64,000 nucleotides of DNA from Phycisphaerae bacterium RAS2 (lineage in GTDB: Bacteria; Planctomycetota; Phycisphaerae; UBA1845; UTPLA1): NCBI GenBank assembly GCA_007753915.1, contig CP036352.1, forward strand, positions 2,604,001 to 2,668,000, given 5' to 3'. How positions within the stretch are numbered: the stretch's first letter is position 1; the number at the start of each line of letters is the position of its first letter. A model generated the notes under the pieces. That model ran no database searches. It saw nothing but the letters and a program-made list of their open reading frames with translations, and was not told the origin of the DNA. Made by a program: the position numbers and the translations under genes. Below are positions 1 through 8,329 of the stretch, piece by piece.

Positions 1-1
1 C

Positions 2-1342
2 GATCACCCGACGCGCCGCCGAATGATCCTCGATAAGCTGTGCCACAGCGTGATGGACTCGAAGAATCCCCATGCGCTTCAATACGGCTACGAGCGCGTC
101 TATGCGGCCGTCGCAGATTGCGTGACGAAACCGGGGCAACCCATTCGCGTGCTCATTCTGGGAGGAGGAGGTTACACCCACCCGCGGCATATTCTTCACA
201 TGCGGCCGGGCAGCTACGTCGAAGTCGTCGAGATTGACCCGGTCGTCACGCGCGCGGCCCGGGAGACGTTTGGGCTGGCTCCGCAGCAGGGGCTGGAGAT
301 CGTTCACCTCGATGCGCGCCAGCACCTGACGGACCTTGTTCGGCGGCGCGCGGCGGGCGAGGCGATTCCCCTGTTTGACTTCGTCTATCTCGACGCAATC
401 AACGATTTCAGCGTCCCGTTTCACTTGATGACGCAGGAGTGTCATCAACTCATTGCTGAACTGATGTCCGATAGCGCTGTCTACATGATTAACATGGTGG
501 ATATCTATGCCGAGGGCCGCCTGCTGGGATCCTCCATTCGCACCCTTCGCCGGACGTTTCCATTCGTCGAGGGCTTCTTTGCAAGTTTCGAAGGCGATCG
601 GCTGCACCACTTTGACCGCTACACGTTCGTACTCGCCGCGTCGAGGCGAGACATGCAACTCGATCGATTGAAGGATTCCCCCACGAGTCGGGCAATTGCC
701 AAACAACAATTGACTCCCGCCCAGTTCGACACGCTGCTGGCCCGTTGCAATCCGCTTGTGCTGGTGGACGATCACGCGCCCATGGAGTTTCTGCTGATGA
801 ACGTCGTTCAATCGTCACGCAAGGCCGGTTGGAACGAAGACGCACGCAAGGCATACAGTCAGGGGAATGCGGAGTTCGAGCAGAACCGGGTGCCGCAAGC
901 GGTCGAATACTACCGGGAGGCGATCCGGCTCGATCCCACGATGTACCTGGCGCACCTCAACCTGGGATTGGCGTACATTGAGTTGGGCCAATACGATCGG
1001 GCCAATGAGGCGTTTCGTGCCGCGATTGATATCCAGCCGAATCGGGCAGACCCGTTCGTCAATCTTGGCGGCCTCTCCATGCGAACACACGATTACGACG
1101 CGGCTTGCCGACACTACGAGGAGGCCATCGCGCGCGAACCCAAGGATGCCCATGCCCACAACGGCCTCGGCATGGCGCTGGCGAATCTCGGTCGATTGAC
1201 CGAAGCACGCGCCGCGATTCAACGTGCGATCGAACTACAGCCGGATTATCCCGCCGCCGTTCGCAATCTTGCACAGGTCGATGCCGCCATTGCGTCACGC
1301 TCAAGCGGTCGTGGCACGGCGACTGCACCGGCCGGCGACTAG
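2..1342 (+). CDS. Spermidine synthase-like methyltransferase-fold protein fused to TPR repeats (5' partial)
   Basis: The frame is already open at base 2 and the family normally has residues before the first ATG (base 23), so the gene is probably cut by the window edge. Counting from that ATG, residues 43-50 (VLILGGGG) are the nucleotide-binding glycine loop, VVEIDP at 68-73 is the acidic strand-2 motif and YLDA near 122-125 is the substrate-pocket aspartate region, as in polyamine aminopropyltransferases. Residues about 270-430 form four or five TPR units (for example the repeat around YLAHLNLGLAYIELGQYDRA). Such synthase domains in planctomycetes and other bacteria often follow a membrane-transporter half, which could lie upstream. 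Actual aminopropyl transfer is not shown. The next gene starts 8 nt after the stop, so the two are likely co-transcribed. Confidence 0.75.
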   Translation, partial: DHPTRRRMILDKLCHSVMDSKNPHALQYGYERVYAAVADCVTKPGQPIRVLILGGGGYTHPRHILHMRPGSYVEVVEIDPVVTRAARETFGLAPQQGLEIVHLDARQHLTDLVRRRAAGEAIPLFDFVYLDAINDFSVPFHLMTQECHQLIAELMSDSAVYMINMVDIYAEGRLLGSSIRTLRRTFPFVEGFFASFEGDRLHHFDRYTFVLAASRRDMQLDRLKDSPTSRAIAKQQLTPAQFDTLLARCNPLVLVDDHAPMEFLLMNVVQSSRKAGWNEDARKAYSQGNAEFEQNRVPQAVEYYREAIRLDPTMYLAHLNLGLAYIELGQYDRANEAFRAAIDIQPNRADPFVNLGGLSMRTHDYDAACRHYEEAIAREPKDAHAHNGLGMALANLGRLTEARAAIQRAIELQPDYPAAVRNLAQVDAAIASRSSGRGTATAPAGD

Positions 1343-1350
1343 GAACCACC

Positions 1351-2010
1351 ATGCTCTACGACATCACGCCGCCGATCTCTCCGGACTTGGCCGTTTGGCC
1401 GGGCGATACGTCGCCGCGGCGGGAAATACTGCTGGACCTCGCACGGGGCGACAACGTGACGCTCTCCACGCTACATGCCACGGTCCATCTGGGCGCGCAT
1501 GCCGACGGGCCGAATCACTACGCCCAAGACGGGGCCGACATTGCCTCCCGGCAGCTTGGTTATTACCTAGGACCGTGTCGCGTGGTGCGCACGCGGACGG
1601 CCAAGCGAACGCGCGTGGAATTAGCCGACATTGCGACGCAGCTTGAAGCGAAGGACGAATCCGGCATGGGCACTCGTCGGCCGCTGCCCCCGCGCATACT
1701 GATTGCCACCGGCACCGCGCCGGACCCGATTCACTTCTCACAGGACTTTGCCGGGCTGGACCCTGATCTCGTTGATGCCCTGGCCGCGCGCGGGGTCATC
1801 ACGATCGGCGTTGACACGCCCAGTGTGGACCTGTTTGAATCGAAGGACCTTCCCGCGCATCAGGCTTTTCACCGAAATGACATGGCGATTCTCGAGGGGC
1901 TGGACCTTCACGCGGTGCCGGAGGGCGACTACGAATTGATCGCGCTGCCGCTGCCGCTGATGGGCTTTGACGCCAGCCCGGTGCGAGCCATCTTGCGAAC
2001 GCTCGATTGA
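1351..2010 (+). CDS. Cyclase family protein / kynurenine formamidase-like hydrolase
   Basis: A 219-residue protein of normal length for the cyclase/KynB family of metal-dependent amidases. The metal-binding signature HxGxHxDxPxH is complete at residues 46-56 (H46, H50, D52, H56). The start codon is the ATG 8 nt after the upstream stop; a longer in-frame extension into the preceding gene is read-through only. Family members hydrolyse N-formylkynurenine or related cyclic and amide substrates in the cytoplasm. No other kynurenine-pathway gene is nearby, so the substrate is open. The TGA stop abuts the stop of the convergent gene (the hexamer TGATCA serves both). Confidence 0.8.
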   Translation: MLYDITPPISPDLAVWPGDTSPRREILLDLARGDNVTLSTLHATVHLGAHADGPNHYAQDGADIASRQLGYYLGPCRVVRTRTAKRTRVELADIATQLEAKDESGMGTRRPLPPRILIATGTAPDPIHFSQDFAGLDPDLVDALAARGVITIGVDTPSVDLFESKDLPAHQAFHRNDMAILEGLDLHAVPEGDYELIALPLPLMGFDASPVRAILRTLD

Positions 2011-2508
2011 TCAGTCGGAGTCGCCAGACTTGCCGGAGTCGCCCTTCACGCGCTCGACTGCCTGCGTCGTCGCATTCTTGACCTTTTCAATTGCCTGCGT
2101 TGTCGCGGTCTTCACCTTCTCCGCCGCCTGCGTGGTGGCCGTCCGGACGCGCTCGGCTGCCTGGGTCGCCGCAACCTTCGCCTGTTCCACGTAGGGCCGA
2201 GCCTCGTCTCGCAGCTCCGCCGCCTCGTCTCGAACAGACTGCGCCGCTTCCTGCATCGTTGTGCGGCCGGCCTCGATCAGCGGCTCGACGCGCTGGGCCA
2301 CATCGTGTGCCGCCTGTGTGGCAGCAACTCGCGTCTCTTCGGCTTTTTGCGTCGCCGTAACCCGCGCGGCATCGGCCTTCTTTCTGGCCTGCTCTCGCGT
2401 TGCGGGATCGCAGCCGTGACATGCTGCAAACACGACACTCGCCGCAAGTGTTCGCCAAATCCGGTGTTGATGGGATCGCTTCAAGGTTCGCCTCCACACA
2501 AAGGGCAT
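2011..2508 (-). CDS. Secreted or lipoprotein-like Ala/Thr-rich protein with LEA-like 11-residue repeats
   Basis: I chose the ATG at 2508 because CGGGAG precedes it by a few bases; an upstream in-frame ATG lacks such a site. The 165-residue product begins with basic residues, then a hydrophobic stretch ending in VVFAAC (Cys30) and a second Cys at 33, which resembles an imperfect lipoprotein signal (Phe at -3). The rest is charged and helical. From about residue 112 to 156 an 11-residue unit of the form ATTQAAEKVKT is repeated four times, and looser copies occur earlier. This periodicity resembles group 3 LEA proteins and other amphipathic helix repeats. Function is unknown; a role in envelope or desiccation protection would be speculation. 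Confidence 0.65.
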   Translation of the reverse strand: MPFVWRRTLKRSHQHRIWRTLAASVVFAACHGCDPATREQARKKADAARVTATQKAEETRVAATQAAHDVAQRVEPLIEAGRTTMQEAAQSVRDEAAELRDEARPYVEQAKVAATQAAERVRTATTQAAEKVKTATTQAIEKVKNATTQAVERVKGDSGKSGDSD

Positions 2509-2838
2509 TGTCTCCCGAGGGGATTGTATTTGCGTCCAACTGCCGGGCCCACCGCGGTCACCATACGGCTTCATCGATAAGACCATGAAATCCCGCATGT
2601 TATGGCGGCCGATCCAGTCACAAATTTTTGCAGTCCCCTTGATGGAGGTTGTTGGCACGAGCACGCTGCATCACAACGCCGCCGACAAATCAATCACCGG
2701 GCATGCGTTCGGATTGCGACCTGGGTGTGATAACTGCGCGCCGCGGCGCAGAGTTTGCCTCGCGCCGATGCAGAAGCTGCGCCACTTTGACTCGAACGAA
2801 GATCGCGTGGAAATCAATGAATCAGGTGCCGATATATA

Positions 2839-2924
2839 CCGCGAGGCTGTGGGTCTTCCGCTGTTAGGCGGGACAGCCTGGCTTGGAGGATCCGAGTAAC
2901 GGCGAGCTCGGATCCTCTTTTTTT
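2839..2924 (+). ncRNA. Candidate small RNA ending in an intrinsic terminator
   Basis: Two consecutive hairpins: AGGCTGT (2844-2850) pairs with ACAGCCT (2873-2879) around an inner CCGC/GCGG stem, and then the terminator stem at 2886-2917. A TATATA box at 2833-2838 could be a -10 element, though no convincing -35 is visible. Both flanking genes are on the minus strand, so a plus-strand terminator here implies an unannotated plus-strand transcript. It matches no RNA family that I recognise; it is not a tRNA, tmRNA or RNase P RNA. Confidence 0.3.
2886..2924 (+). terminator. Strong Rho-independent terminator
   Basis: A perfect 11-bp stem, GAGGATCCGAG (2886-2896) with CTCGGATCCTC (2907-2917), has a 10-nt loop and is followed directly by seven T residues (2918-2924). 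On the minus strand the stem is not followed by T residues, so it acts on plus-strand transcription. Confidence 0.85.
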
Positions 2925-2953
2925 GCGCGCCGACTTTTTCGCCACCCACCCAA

Positions 2954-3781
2954 TCAGGCGAACCAGTCGCCCCGCGTCGCAAATCGACGCACGTCTCCGA
3001 TAAACGCATTGACGTCCGCCAGCGTCGAACAGCCCGGCCGCTCCCGCTCCATGCCGAGGAACTGGACGCCCAGGCCCAGCCGATCTTCTCCAGTGATGAC
3101 GCAATGTCGGTATTGCCCTTCGACCAGCAGGGGCGCGCCGCCGGGGCGCGGCGTGATCTCAACGCCGACGTTCTCCCCAACCGTCAGCCTCGGATTGTGT
3201 TCCTTGCGAATGTCAACCAGTATGCCGCCCAGTGAAATGTTGCCGACACGCCCCGAACAGCTAGGCCCAACGGTCTGATCCTTGGAAGGCAGCCCGCCCT
3301 GCCATAACCGCACGGCTACGAACTGATCCGGCGGCAGCGTGATGCGCTGATACGATCGACGCTGCAACTCACGCACATCGCGCGGCGCACGAAGCACGAG
3401 CACCTGGGTCGCCGAAGCGGGATCGCTTCCTTCGGCGTTCTGCAACACCACGACGCGGGTCACAAACACGCATTTCTTGTGCCCACGGCGAAACGTCATG
3501 CCGACGAGCTGGCCCGGAGCGACTTGAACGGCCGCAGGCGCAACGGCGATCCCGTCGCCGCCGGGTCCGGCTGCTGGGGTCATCTCCAGCTTCAGCAGCT
3601 TTTCGCCGGCATCGAACTCCACCAGTTGCGTACGGACGTTTTGCCAACAGCCTTCCTGCTCGAGCGAGACCGTGACCGGAACGCGCTTGGAAGCCGCCCA
3701 GATCAGTACGGCTTCCACAGGCGAACCGTCTGACGGTGCGGCCGGCGCGCCGTCGGGAATTGTTTGAGAAGCTTGATTCAT
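2954..3781 (-). CDS. PilZ domain protein (second gene of a PilZ pair)
   Basis: The 275-residue protein has an N-terminal beta-rich region (about 20-130, YcgR-N-like) and a C-terminal PilZ domain. The c-di-GMP-binding arginine motif is at 141-146 (RRSYQR) and the N/DxSxxG motif is NISLGG at 181-186, so both halves of the ligand site are present. PilZ proteins are cytoplasmic c-di-GMP receptors. The ATG overlaps the stop of the upstream PilZ gene by 4 nt (ATGA), indicating translational coupling. No flagellar or pilus gene is in the window, so the output process is unknown. Confidence 0.85.
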   Translation of the reverse strand: MNQASQTIPDGAPAAPSDGSPVEAVLIWAASKRVPVTVSLEQEGCWQNVRTQLVEFDAGEKLLKLEMTPAAGPGGDGIAVAPAAVQVAPGQLVGMTFRRGHKKCVFVTRVVVLQNAEGSDPASATQVLVLRAPRDVRELQRRSYQRITLPPDQFVAVRLWQGGLPSKDQTVGPSCSGRVGNISLGGILVDIRKEHNPRLTVGENVGVEITPRPGGAPLLVEGQYRHCVITGEDRLGLGVQFLGMERERPGCSTLADVNAFIGDVRRFATRGDWFA

Positions 3782-4491
3782 GTGAGTGCCTCTGCCTCGT
3801 TCGAAACCGGGACCGGCGGCCCCGGGTTCAGGATCTTTCGCAAGTCCGCCAGTTGGGCCACCGAGTCAAACACCCTTGCGAACTGCAGACCCAGGATGAA
3901 CCCGCCGTCGCTGGCGGGTGTCTTGTTCATGACAAGCGAGTCCAGCTCGAATTCACGTGTGCTTTCCCGCATACGGAACCGAGCCTTGACCGAGGTCTGG
4001 ACTTCAATCGCCGACGCCGCCAGCTTGTCCACGCGGCAAGCCAGGCCATCGACCGATACATTCAACAGCGCGGCGTTGTGCCGCTCGCGCGATCCGCAAT
4101 GCGCCCACTCCAGCGCCACGCGCGCCGACGGCGCAAGCTTGGCCCGCCAGAATCGCCGCCGGTCGATGACCGTCAGTTCGTTCGGTCGAGCGAGCGCCAG
4201 CGCCTGGCTCGCACCCCAGATCGGCGCCGACTGCACCGTCGTCGTGAACTGGTAGCGTTGATCGCTGAACAATTCGACGTGGATTAACTTGCCCGTCAGC
4301 TCCGCAGGCTTGATCGCGGGCTTTCCGGTGATCTCCATGAGAACCGTCGAGGCATCCGCCGTCAGCAGAAACCCGTTCACCGTGGTGTCCACCCGGCCGG
4401 GGATGTTGATCACCGCCTGGGCATGATAGAGAACAGCTTGTTCCAGCGCATGCTGACCGGCCTGGGCGTCCAGTCGAACGTTCTGCTTCAT
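3778..4491 (-). CDS. PilZ domain protein (first gene of a PilZ pair)
   Basis: The 237-residue protein starts at the ATG at 4491, with GGAGA about 8 nt upstream. It has the same two-part plan as its neighbour: an N-terminal beta-rich region followed by PilZ. RRRFWR at 111-116 supplies the arginine motif and NVSVDG at 144-149 the second c-di-GMP motif. It is clearly diverged from the downstream PilZ protein, so this is either an old tandem duplication or two receptors that work together. The pair forms a translationally coupled operon; the hflX stop lies 193 nt upstream on the same strand. Confidence 0.85.
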   Translation of the reverse strand: MKQNVRLDAQAGQHALEQAVLYHAQAVINIPGRVDTTVNGFLLTADASTVLMEITGKPAIKPAELTGKLIHVELFSDQRYQFTTTVQSAPIWGASQALALARPNELTVIDRRRFWRAKLAPSARVALEWAHCGSRERHNAALLNVSVDGLACRVDKLAASAIEVQTSVKARFRMRESTREFELDSLVMNKTPASDGGFILGLQFARVFDSVAQLADLRKILNPGPPVPVSNEAEALT

Positions 4492-4684
4492 GATGACGAG
4501 TCTCCATCTGCAATTCGCTCGCGCCGGACAGAGTGGACCACCCGGCCGACGAGTCGCGCGCAAATACGCTCACAGATCGGTTGAACCGATGGGAGACTCC
4601 ATCTCAAAGGCGTGTGTTGTTCCGAGAAAAGTGAGCCGCAGCGGGAAGGGCTTCACGGCTTGCATGCGGCCGGTCGGCGAACGG

Positions 4685-5986
4685 TCAATCGGTCGCGGCG
4701 GAAGCGTCTGCAGCTGATTCCACGACTGACGCGCCCATCTTCACGACGCGGGCCACCTCGCCCCGCGGCAGACGCACGTCCATGCGGACGCGACCGTCAA
4801 CGTACTCGCGTCCGAGAACGTGGCCGTGCTGGCTGATGTACGAGATGAGCCGTCCGTTCGCGCTGCTGCTCTCGAGGATCAATCGCACAAACCGATCCCG
4901 CATGACTGCCAGGACGCGGTCGCACAGTTCGGGCAGCCCCGCCCCGGTCCGCGCCGAAATCTCCGCAACCTCCGGCAGCTGGGCCCGCAATACGGCCAGT
5001 TCACCGACGTCCTCCACGGCGTCCAGCTTGTTCAGGACGACGAGCGACGGAATCGTGTCACACTCAAGTTCGGTGAGGACCGATCGAACCGCTTCGTATT
5101 GCTGGATCGCGTCGTAAGCCGACGCATCGACGACGTGCAGAAGCAGGTCGGAGTGAATCGTCTCCTCGAGCGTTGCGCGAAACGACGCCACGAGTTGGTG
5201 AGGCAGATCGCGAACAAACCCGACCGTGTCGGACAGCAACGCGAGTTGGCCGCCGCCGAAGTTCCAGCGTCGCGTGCGTGTGTCGAGCGTTGCGAAGAGT
5301 TTGTCCGCGACGTACGTCTCGGCGCCGGTGAGCGCGTTCATCAGTGTGCTCTTGCCGGCGTTCGTGTACCCGACGAGGCTGACGGTGAAGTAATCCCCGC
5401 GGGCCTTCACCTCGCGCACCCGGCGCTGGTCAATGTGAGCGAGTTGGCTGCGCAAAAACGTCACGCGCTTCTGCACGATGCGCCGGTCGATCTCAATCTG
5501 GCGCTCGCCCGGTCCGCGCGTGCCAATCGCGCCGACCGCGCCGGCCGTCGTGCCGCCGCCCGCGCCGGCGATGCGTTCGAGGTGGGTCCACATGCCGCGC
5601 AAGCGCGGAGATGTGTATTCAAGCTGTGCCAGTTCCACCTGAAGCCGGGCCGTGGCGGTGCGCGCGCGACTCGCAAAGATGTCAAGAATCAACTCGGTGC
5701 GATCAATCACCCGCCGCTTGCAGGCCTTGTCTAATTCGCGGATCTGCGACGGCGTCAGTTCGTTGTCGAAGATAATGACATCGGCGTCCTTCTCGTCCGC
5801 ATAGGCCGCCAGTTCCTCCACCTTCCCGCTGCCGATGTACGTCGCCGAGTCGATGCGGCCGCGCTTCTGGATCGTCCGGCCGACGACCTGCGCTCCGGCA
5901 GCTTCGGCCAGCGAAGCCAGCTCCGCCAATGGGTCGTAGCGCGTTCCGCGCGGAGCGTCGCCCGGGAGAATCAGGCCGACAAGCAC
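4685..5986 (-). CDS. hflX: Ribosome-associated GTPase HflX
   Basis: A 433-residue HflX with all family landmarks: N-terminal HflX domain, the glycine-rich linker ending in RGPGERQIE near 157-165, G1 GYTNAGKS at 206-213, G3 DTVG at 253-256 and G4 NKLD at 319-322. HflX binds 50S and 70S particles and rescues or splits stalled ribosomes under stress. The start given is GTG with GGAG 6 nt before it. The frame stays open for 18 more codons, and the peptide just upstream (LGVVAERA) resembles other HflX N-termini, so a non-canonical earlier start (CTG or ATT) is possible; an in-frame TAG bounds it. Confidence 0.95.
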   Translation of the reverse strand: MLVGLILPGDAPRGTRYDPLAELASLAEAAGAQVVGRTIQKRGRIDSATYIGSGKVEELAAYADEKDADVIIFDNELTPSQIRELDKACKRRVIDRTELILDIFASRARTATARLQVELAQLEYTSPRLRGMWTHLERIAGAGGGTTAGAVGAIGTRGPGERQIEIDRRIVQKRVTFLRSQLAHIDQRRVREVKARGDYFTVSLVGYTNAGKSTLMNALTGAETYVADKLFATLDTRTRRWNFGGGQLALLSDTVGFVRDLPHQLVASFRATLEETIHSDLLLHVVDASAYDAIQQYEAVRSVLTELECDTIPSLVVLNKLDAVEDVGELAVLRAQLPEVAEISARTGAGLPELCDRVLAVMRDRFVRLILESSSANGRLISYISQHGHVLGREYVDGRVRMDVRLPRGEVARVVKMGASVVESAADASAATD

Positions 5987-6089
5987 GGCCCGCTCCGCGA
6001 CGACGCCAAGGTCAATTCTCTTTCGCTCCTTCAGATGCCACCTCGTCTAGCCTTCCAGGCAAACATTATACGATTGGCCGGTCGTCCCT

Positions 6090-6131
6090 CAAAAAGAGAA
6101 CGCCGCCCGAGGCGAATCACCTCGAGCGGCG
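6090..6131 (-). terminator. Rho-independent terminator after the thrombospondin-repeat gene
   Basis: Read on the minus strand, CGCCGCTCGAGG pairs with CCTCGGGCGGCG around a 7-nt loop (6101-6131, one weak pair) and is followed by TTCTCTTTTTG. It lies about 75 nt after the stop of the minus-strand gene that ends at 6205. Confidence 0.75.
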
Positions 6132-6204
6132 CACATGAAAATCGGTATGTAAAAAGGCCTGCCGCGTGCAAGGACTCACGGGGCAGATTGCCGTCAACGA
6201 CTCA

Positions 6205-7656
6205 TCAGCGTGAACGTCGAACGCGATGCCGTCGTCGCATTCCGACTAGGCACAACCCCACGAGCGGCATCATCGTTCCCATGCCCGGGCCGCAGGTCAC
6301 GCCACATGCTTCGGGGTTGGGACTGGGCACCGGGGACTCGTTTTCATTGCCCGAGTCGTTCCCGTTAGCGTTGTCGTTCCCGCCCCCGTTGTTATTGCTC
6401 TCGGCCTCGTCAATGCAATCAGCGACCCCATTGCCGTCGCCATCGCCATCGGATTCGCCGCAGCCGCACGCACCGGGAACGACCTTGTTGATGTCGTCCG
6501 GGCATTCATCATTGCAATCGGCGATCTCGTCACCGTCGCTGTCCATGTCAACTTCGCCGCAGCCGCAGTCGCCGGGATCGACCTTTTCGGGATCGGCCGG
6601 GCAATTGTCGATGCAGTCCTCCACGCCATCCGCGTCCGCGTCGTCTTCGGAGACGCCGCACCCGCACACACCCGGCGCGGTCTTGGTCGCGTCATTCGGG
6701 CAATCGTCGCAACCATCCGGCGTGCCGTCGCTGTCGGCGTCGAGGTTGTCATCAAAGCCGTGGCAAACATCCACGTCGCCGCATACGCCGTCGGCGTCCA
6801 GGTCGTTGTCCGGATCATTCGGGCACTTATCGCAACCGTCGGGGATGCCGTCGCTGTCGGCGTCAATCGTGTCGTCTTCGCCCGGGCAGAGGTCGCTCGC
6901 GTCACACACGCCGTCGCTGTCGGCGTCTTCAAACGCGTTTGAGCAGACGCCGTCGGTGCAGGAGTCGGCCGTGCAAGCGTCGTTGTCATCGCAGATCAAC
7001 TGACTGCACGAGCAGCCGTCGCCGTTGATGGACTCGCCGTCGGGAGTGCCGAGGCAGGAGTCGTACGCATCGCAGACGCCGTCGCCGTCCTCATCCGCAA
7101 CGTCGTTCGAGCAAACGCCATCGAGGCAGGAATCGCTCGTGCATGCGTCTCCGTCGTCGCAGTTTAGTTGGCTGCACGAGCACCCGTCGCCATTGACGGA
7201 TTCGCCGCCTGGCGTGCCGAGGCACAGGTCGCCGGCATCGCAGATTCCATCGGTATCATCGTCCGCGCACACAACGATCGCATCGACGAGGGAAATCGAA
7301 TCCGACAGACCGCTGCATCCATCAAATTGTCGCGCCGTCAGATTGAGGTCGTAGGTGCCCGGCATTTCCGGTGCGGTGATATCGAACGTCACGTCGTGCG
7401 TGCCGGTCGAGAAGTCGTCGTGGTTGACACAGGCATTACTGCCGCCGTCGAAATTCCATTGCGTGGCGCGCCAGCCCGGTGCGATGCCGCTGCCGGTGAC
7501 CTGTATGTACACGCTGACGGTCGCGCCGGGCGTGACCGTCGCCGTCGCGGCACCGTTGACGAAGGCACTTTCGACATTGAGCGCTGCATCGGCAGCTCCG
7601 ACCCAGGCCAGGTAGAATCCGAGCGCGGCCAGGCAGAAATGAATCTTCGTTCGCAC
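6205..7656 (-). CDS. Secreted thrombospondin type 3 repeat protein with C-terminal sorting signal
   Basis: The second of two adjacent in-frame GTG codons is chosen because CGGAGG lies 5 nt upstream. The 483-residue product has a signal peptide (to about AADA, residue 24), a beta domain (25-130), then about ten Asp-rich calcium-binding repeats of the DADSDGIPDGCDxCP type alternating with Cys-rich units. A Gly/Asn linker leads to a tail made of a Cys/Gly motif (CGPGMG), a hydrophobic helix (MMPLVGLCLVGM) and a terminal Arg cluster. That tripartite tail resembles PEP-CTERM and MYXO-CTERM-like sorting signals. The protein is probably exported, Ca-binding and surface-anchored. Ligand unknown. Confidence 0.8.
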   Translation of the reverse strand: MRTKIHFCLAALGFYLAWVGAADAALNVESAFVNGAATATVTPGATVSVYIQVTGSGIAPGWRATQWNFDGGSNACVNHDDFSTGTHDVTFDITAPEMPGTYDLNLTARQFDGCSGLSDSISLVDAIVVCADDDTDGICDAGDLCLGTPGGESVNGDGCSCSQLNCDDGDACTSDSCLDGVCSNDVADEDGDGVCDAYDSCLGTPDGESINGDGCSCSQLICDDNDACTADSCTDGVCSNAFEDADSDGVCDASDLCPGEDDTIDADSDGIPDGCDKCPNDPDNDLDADGVCGDVDVCHGFDDNLDADSDGTPDGCDDCPNDATKTAPGVCGCGVSEDDADADGVEDCIDNCPADPEKVDPGDCGCGEVDMDSDGDEIADCNDECPDDINKVVPGACGCGESDGDGDGNGVADCIDEAESNNNGGGNDNANGNDSGNENESPVPSPNPEACGVTCGPGMGTMMPLVGLCLVGMRRRHRVRRSR

Positions 7657-8114
7657 GTCCACCTCCGATTAATTCCGAACTCGAGACTGCTTTTCGTTCC
7701 GCCGACGGACCGTCGACGCGCCGACGCTGTCGCCCGGATAGCTTGATTCTGACCACGCCACGCGCCACCGCACTATTCACTAAAGTTGGCGATGGAGAAT
7801 TCGCCGCTGCACGATCCGGCATTGATCATATTACCGCACGGCAGCACAAGGCAATCTCTCAATCGCGCAATTTGACGCAATGGCCAGACCGAAAAAAGAT
7901 TGAACCCCGCGATGAACACCGGGCCTTCCTTTCGGACCGCCGTGGCGCCCTTGATTCCTCCCTCCGTACAGCTCGGAGCCGGCTCGTCGATTCAAGAGCG
8001 GTGTTCAGTCAAGGCTTGCAGGCGTTGATTAGCGCGCGGAGCGAGACGACTTTGAATAGCGCGACATGGCTCAAGGCGACTGCAGAAAAGGCGATTGATT
8101 CGCATCAACCATGG
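7657..8114. other. 458-bp upstream region of the thrombospondin-repeat gene
   Basis: No gene is supported on either strand; open frames here have no ribosome sites and no family character. It should contain the promoter of the minus-strand gene starting at 7656, but I could not find a convincing -35/-10 pair. Confidence 0.4.
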
Positions 8115-8326
8115 GCCCCCGTGAGCTTGTCGGTTAGAAACTCCACCACGCGCGATTTGTCGATCCGCTCCTGCTTGCCTGTGTCGCGGTCTCGCACTGT
8201 CACCGTGCCGTCTTCCTTTGTCTGGCCGTCCACAGTGAAGCAATACGGCGTGCCAGCATCGTTTATGCTCGCGTGACGTTTTCCGATCGCCTGCTTCGCG
8301 TCGTATTACGCCGGCCAGCGCTTGCG
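8115..8326 (-). pseudogene. Fragment of glycyl-tRNA synthetase 3' end (glyS remnant)
   Basis: These 212 nt align without gaps to 9670-9881, the 3' end of the intact glyS, with about 31 mismatches (near 85% identity by hand). Read on the minus strand the fragment still encodes stretches such as GTPYCFTVDGQTKEDG. It has no start, a CAG of glyS has become TAA, and the frame runs on past the normal stop. About two thirds of the differences are silent, so the fragment appears to come from a homologous working gene rather than from a recent copy that decayed here. It sits 3 nt from the stop of the next gene. Confidence 0.85.
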
Positions 8327-8329
8327 TGA

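Larger units (their letters stand above)
2509..2953. other. 445-bp intergenic region
   Basis: This gap lies between two minus-strand genes. A 104-codon plus-strand frame (2585-2899) runs through it, but it has no ribosome site, no recognisable family and ends inside the terminator loop, so I do not call it. A small hairpin, CTGCGC / GCGCAG, sits near 2736-2753. The right-hand part (from about 2839) holds the candidate small RNA and terminator listed separately. Confidence 0.5.

Noticed and set aside
2585-2899. 104-codon plus-strand frame in the intergenic region
   Set aside because: No ribosome site, no recognisable family, and it ends in the loop of the terminator; an RNA explanation is simpler.
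6300-7250. Tandem DNA repeat or CRISPR-like periodicity
   Set aside because: The periodicity comes from calcium-binding protein repeats of differing sequence; there are no identical direct repeats with unique spacers.
7992-8243. 83-codon minus-strand frame
   Set aside because: It is an out-of-frame reading of the glyS fragment; the glyS frame carries the homology.
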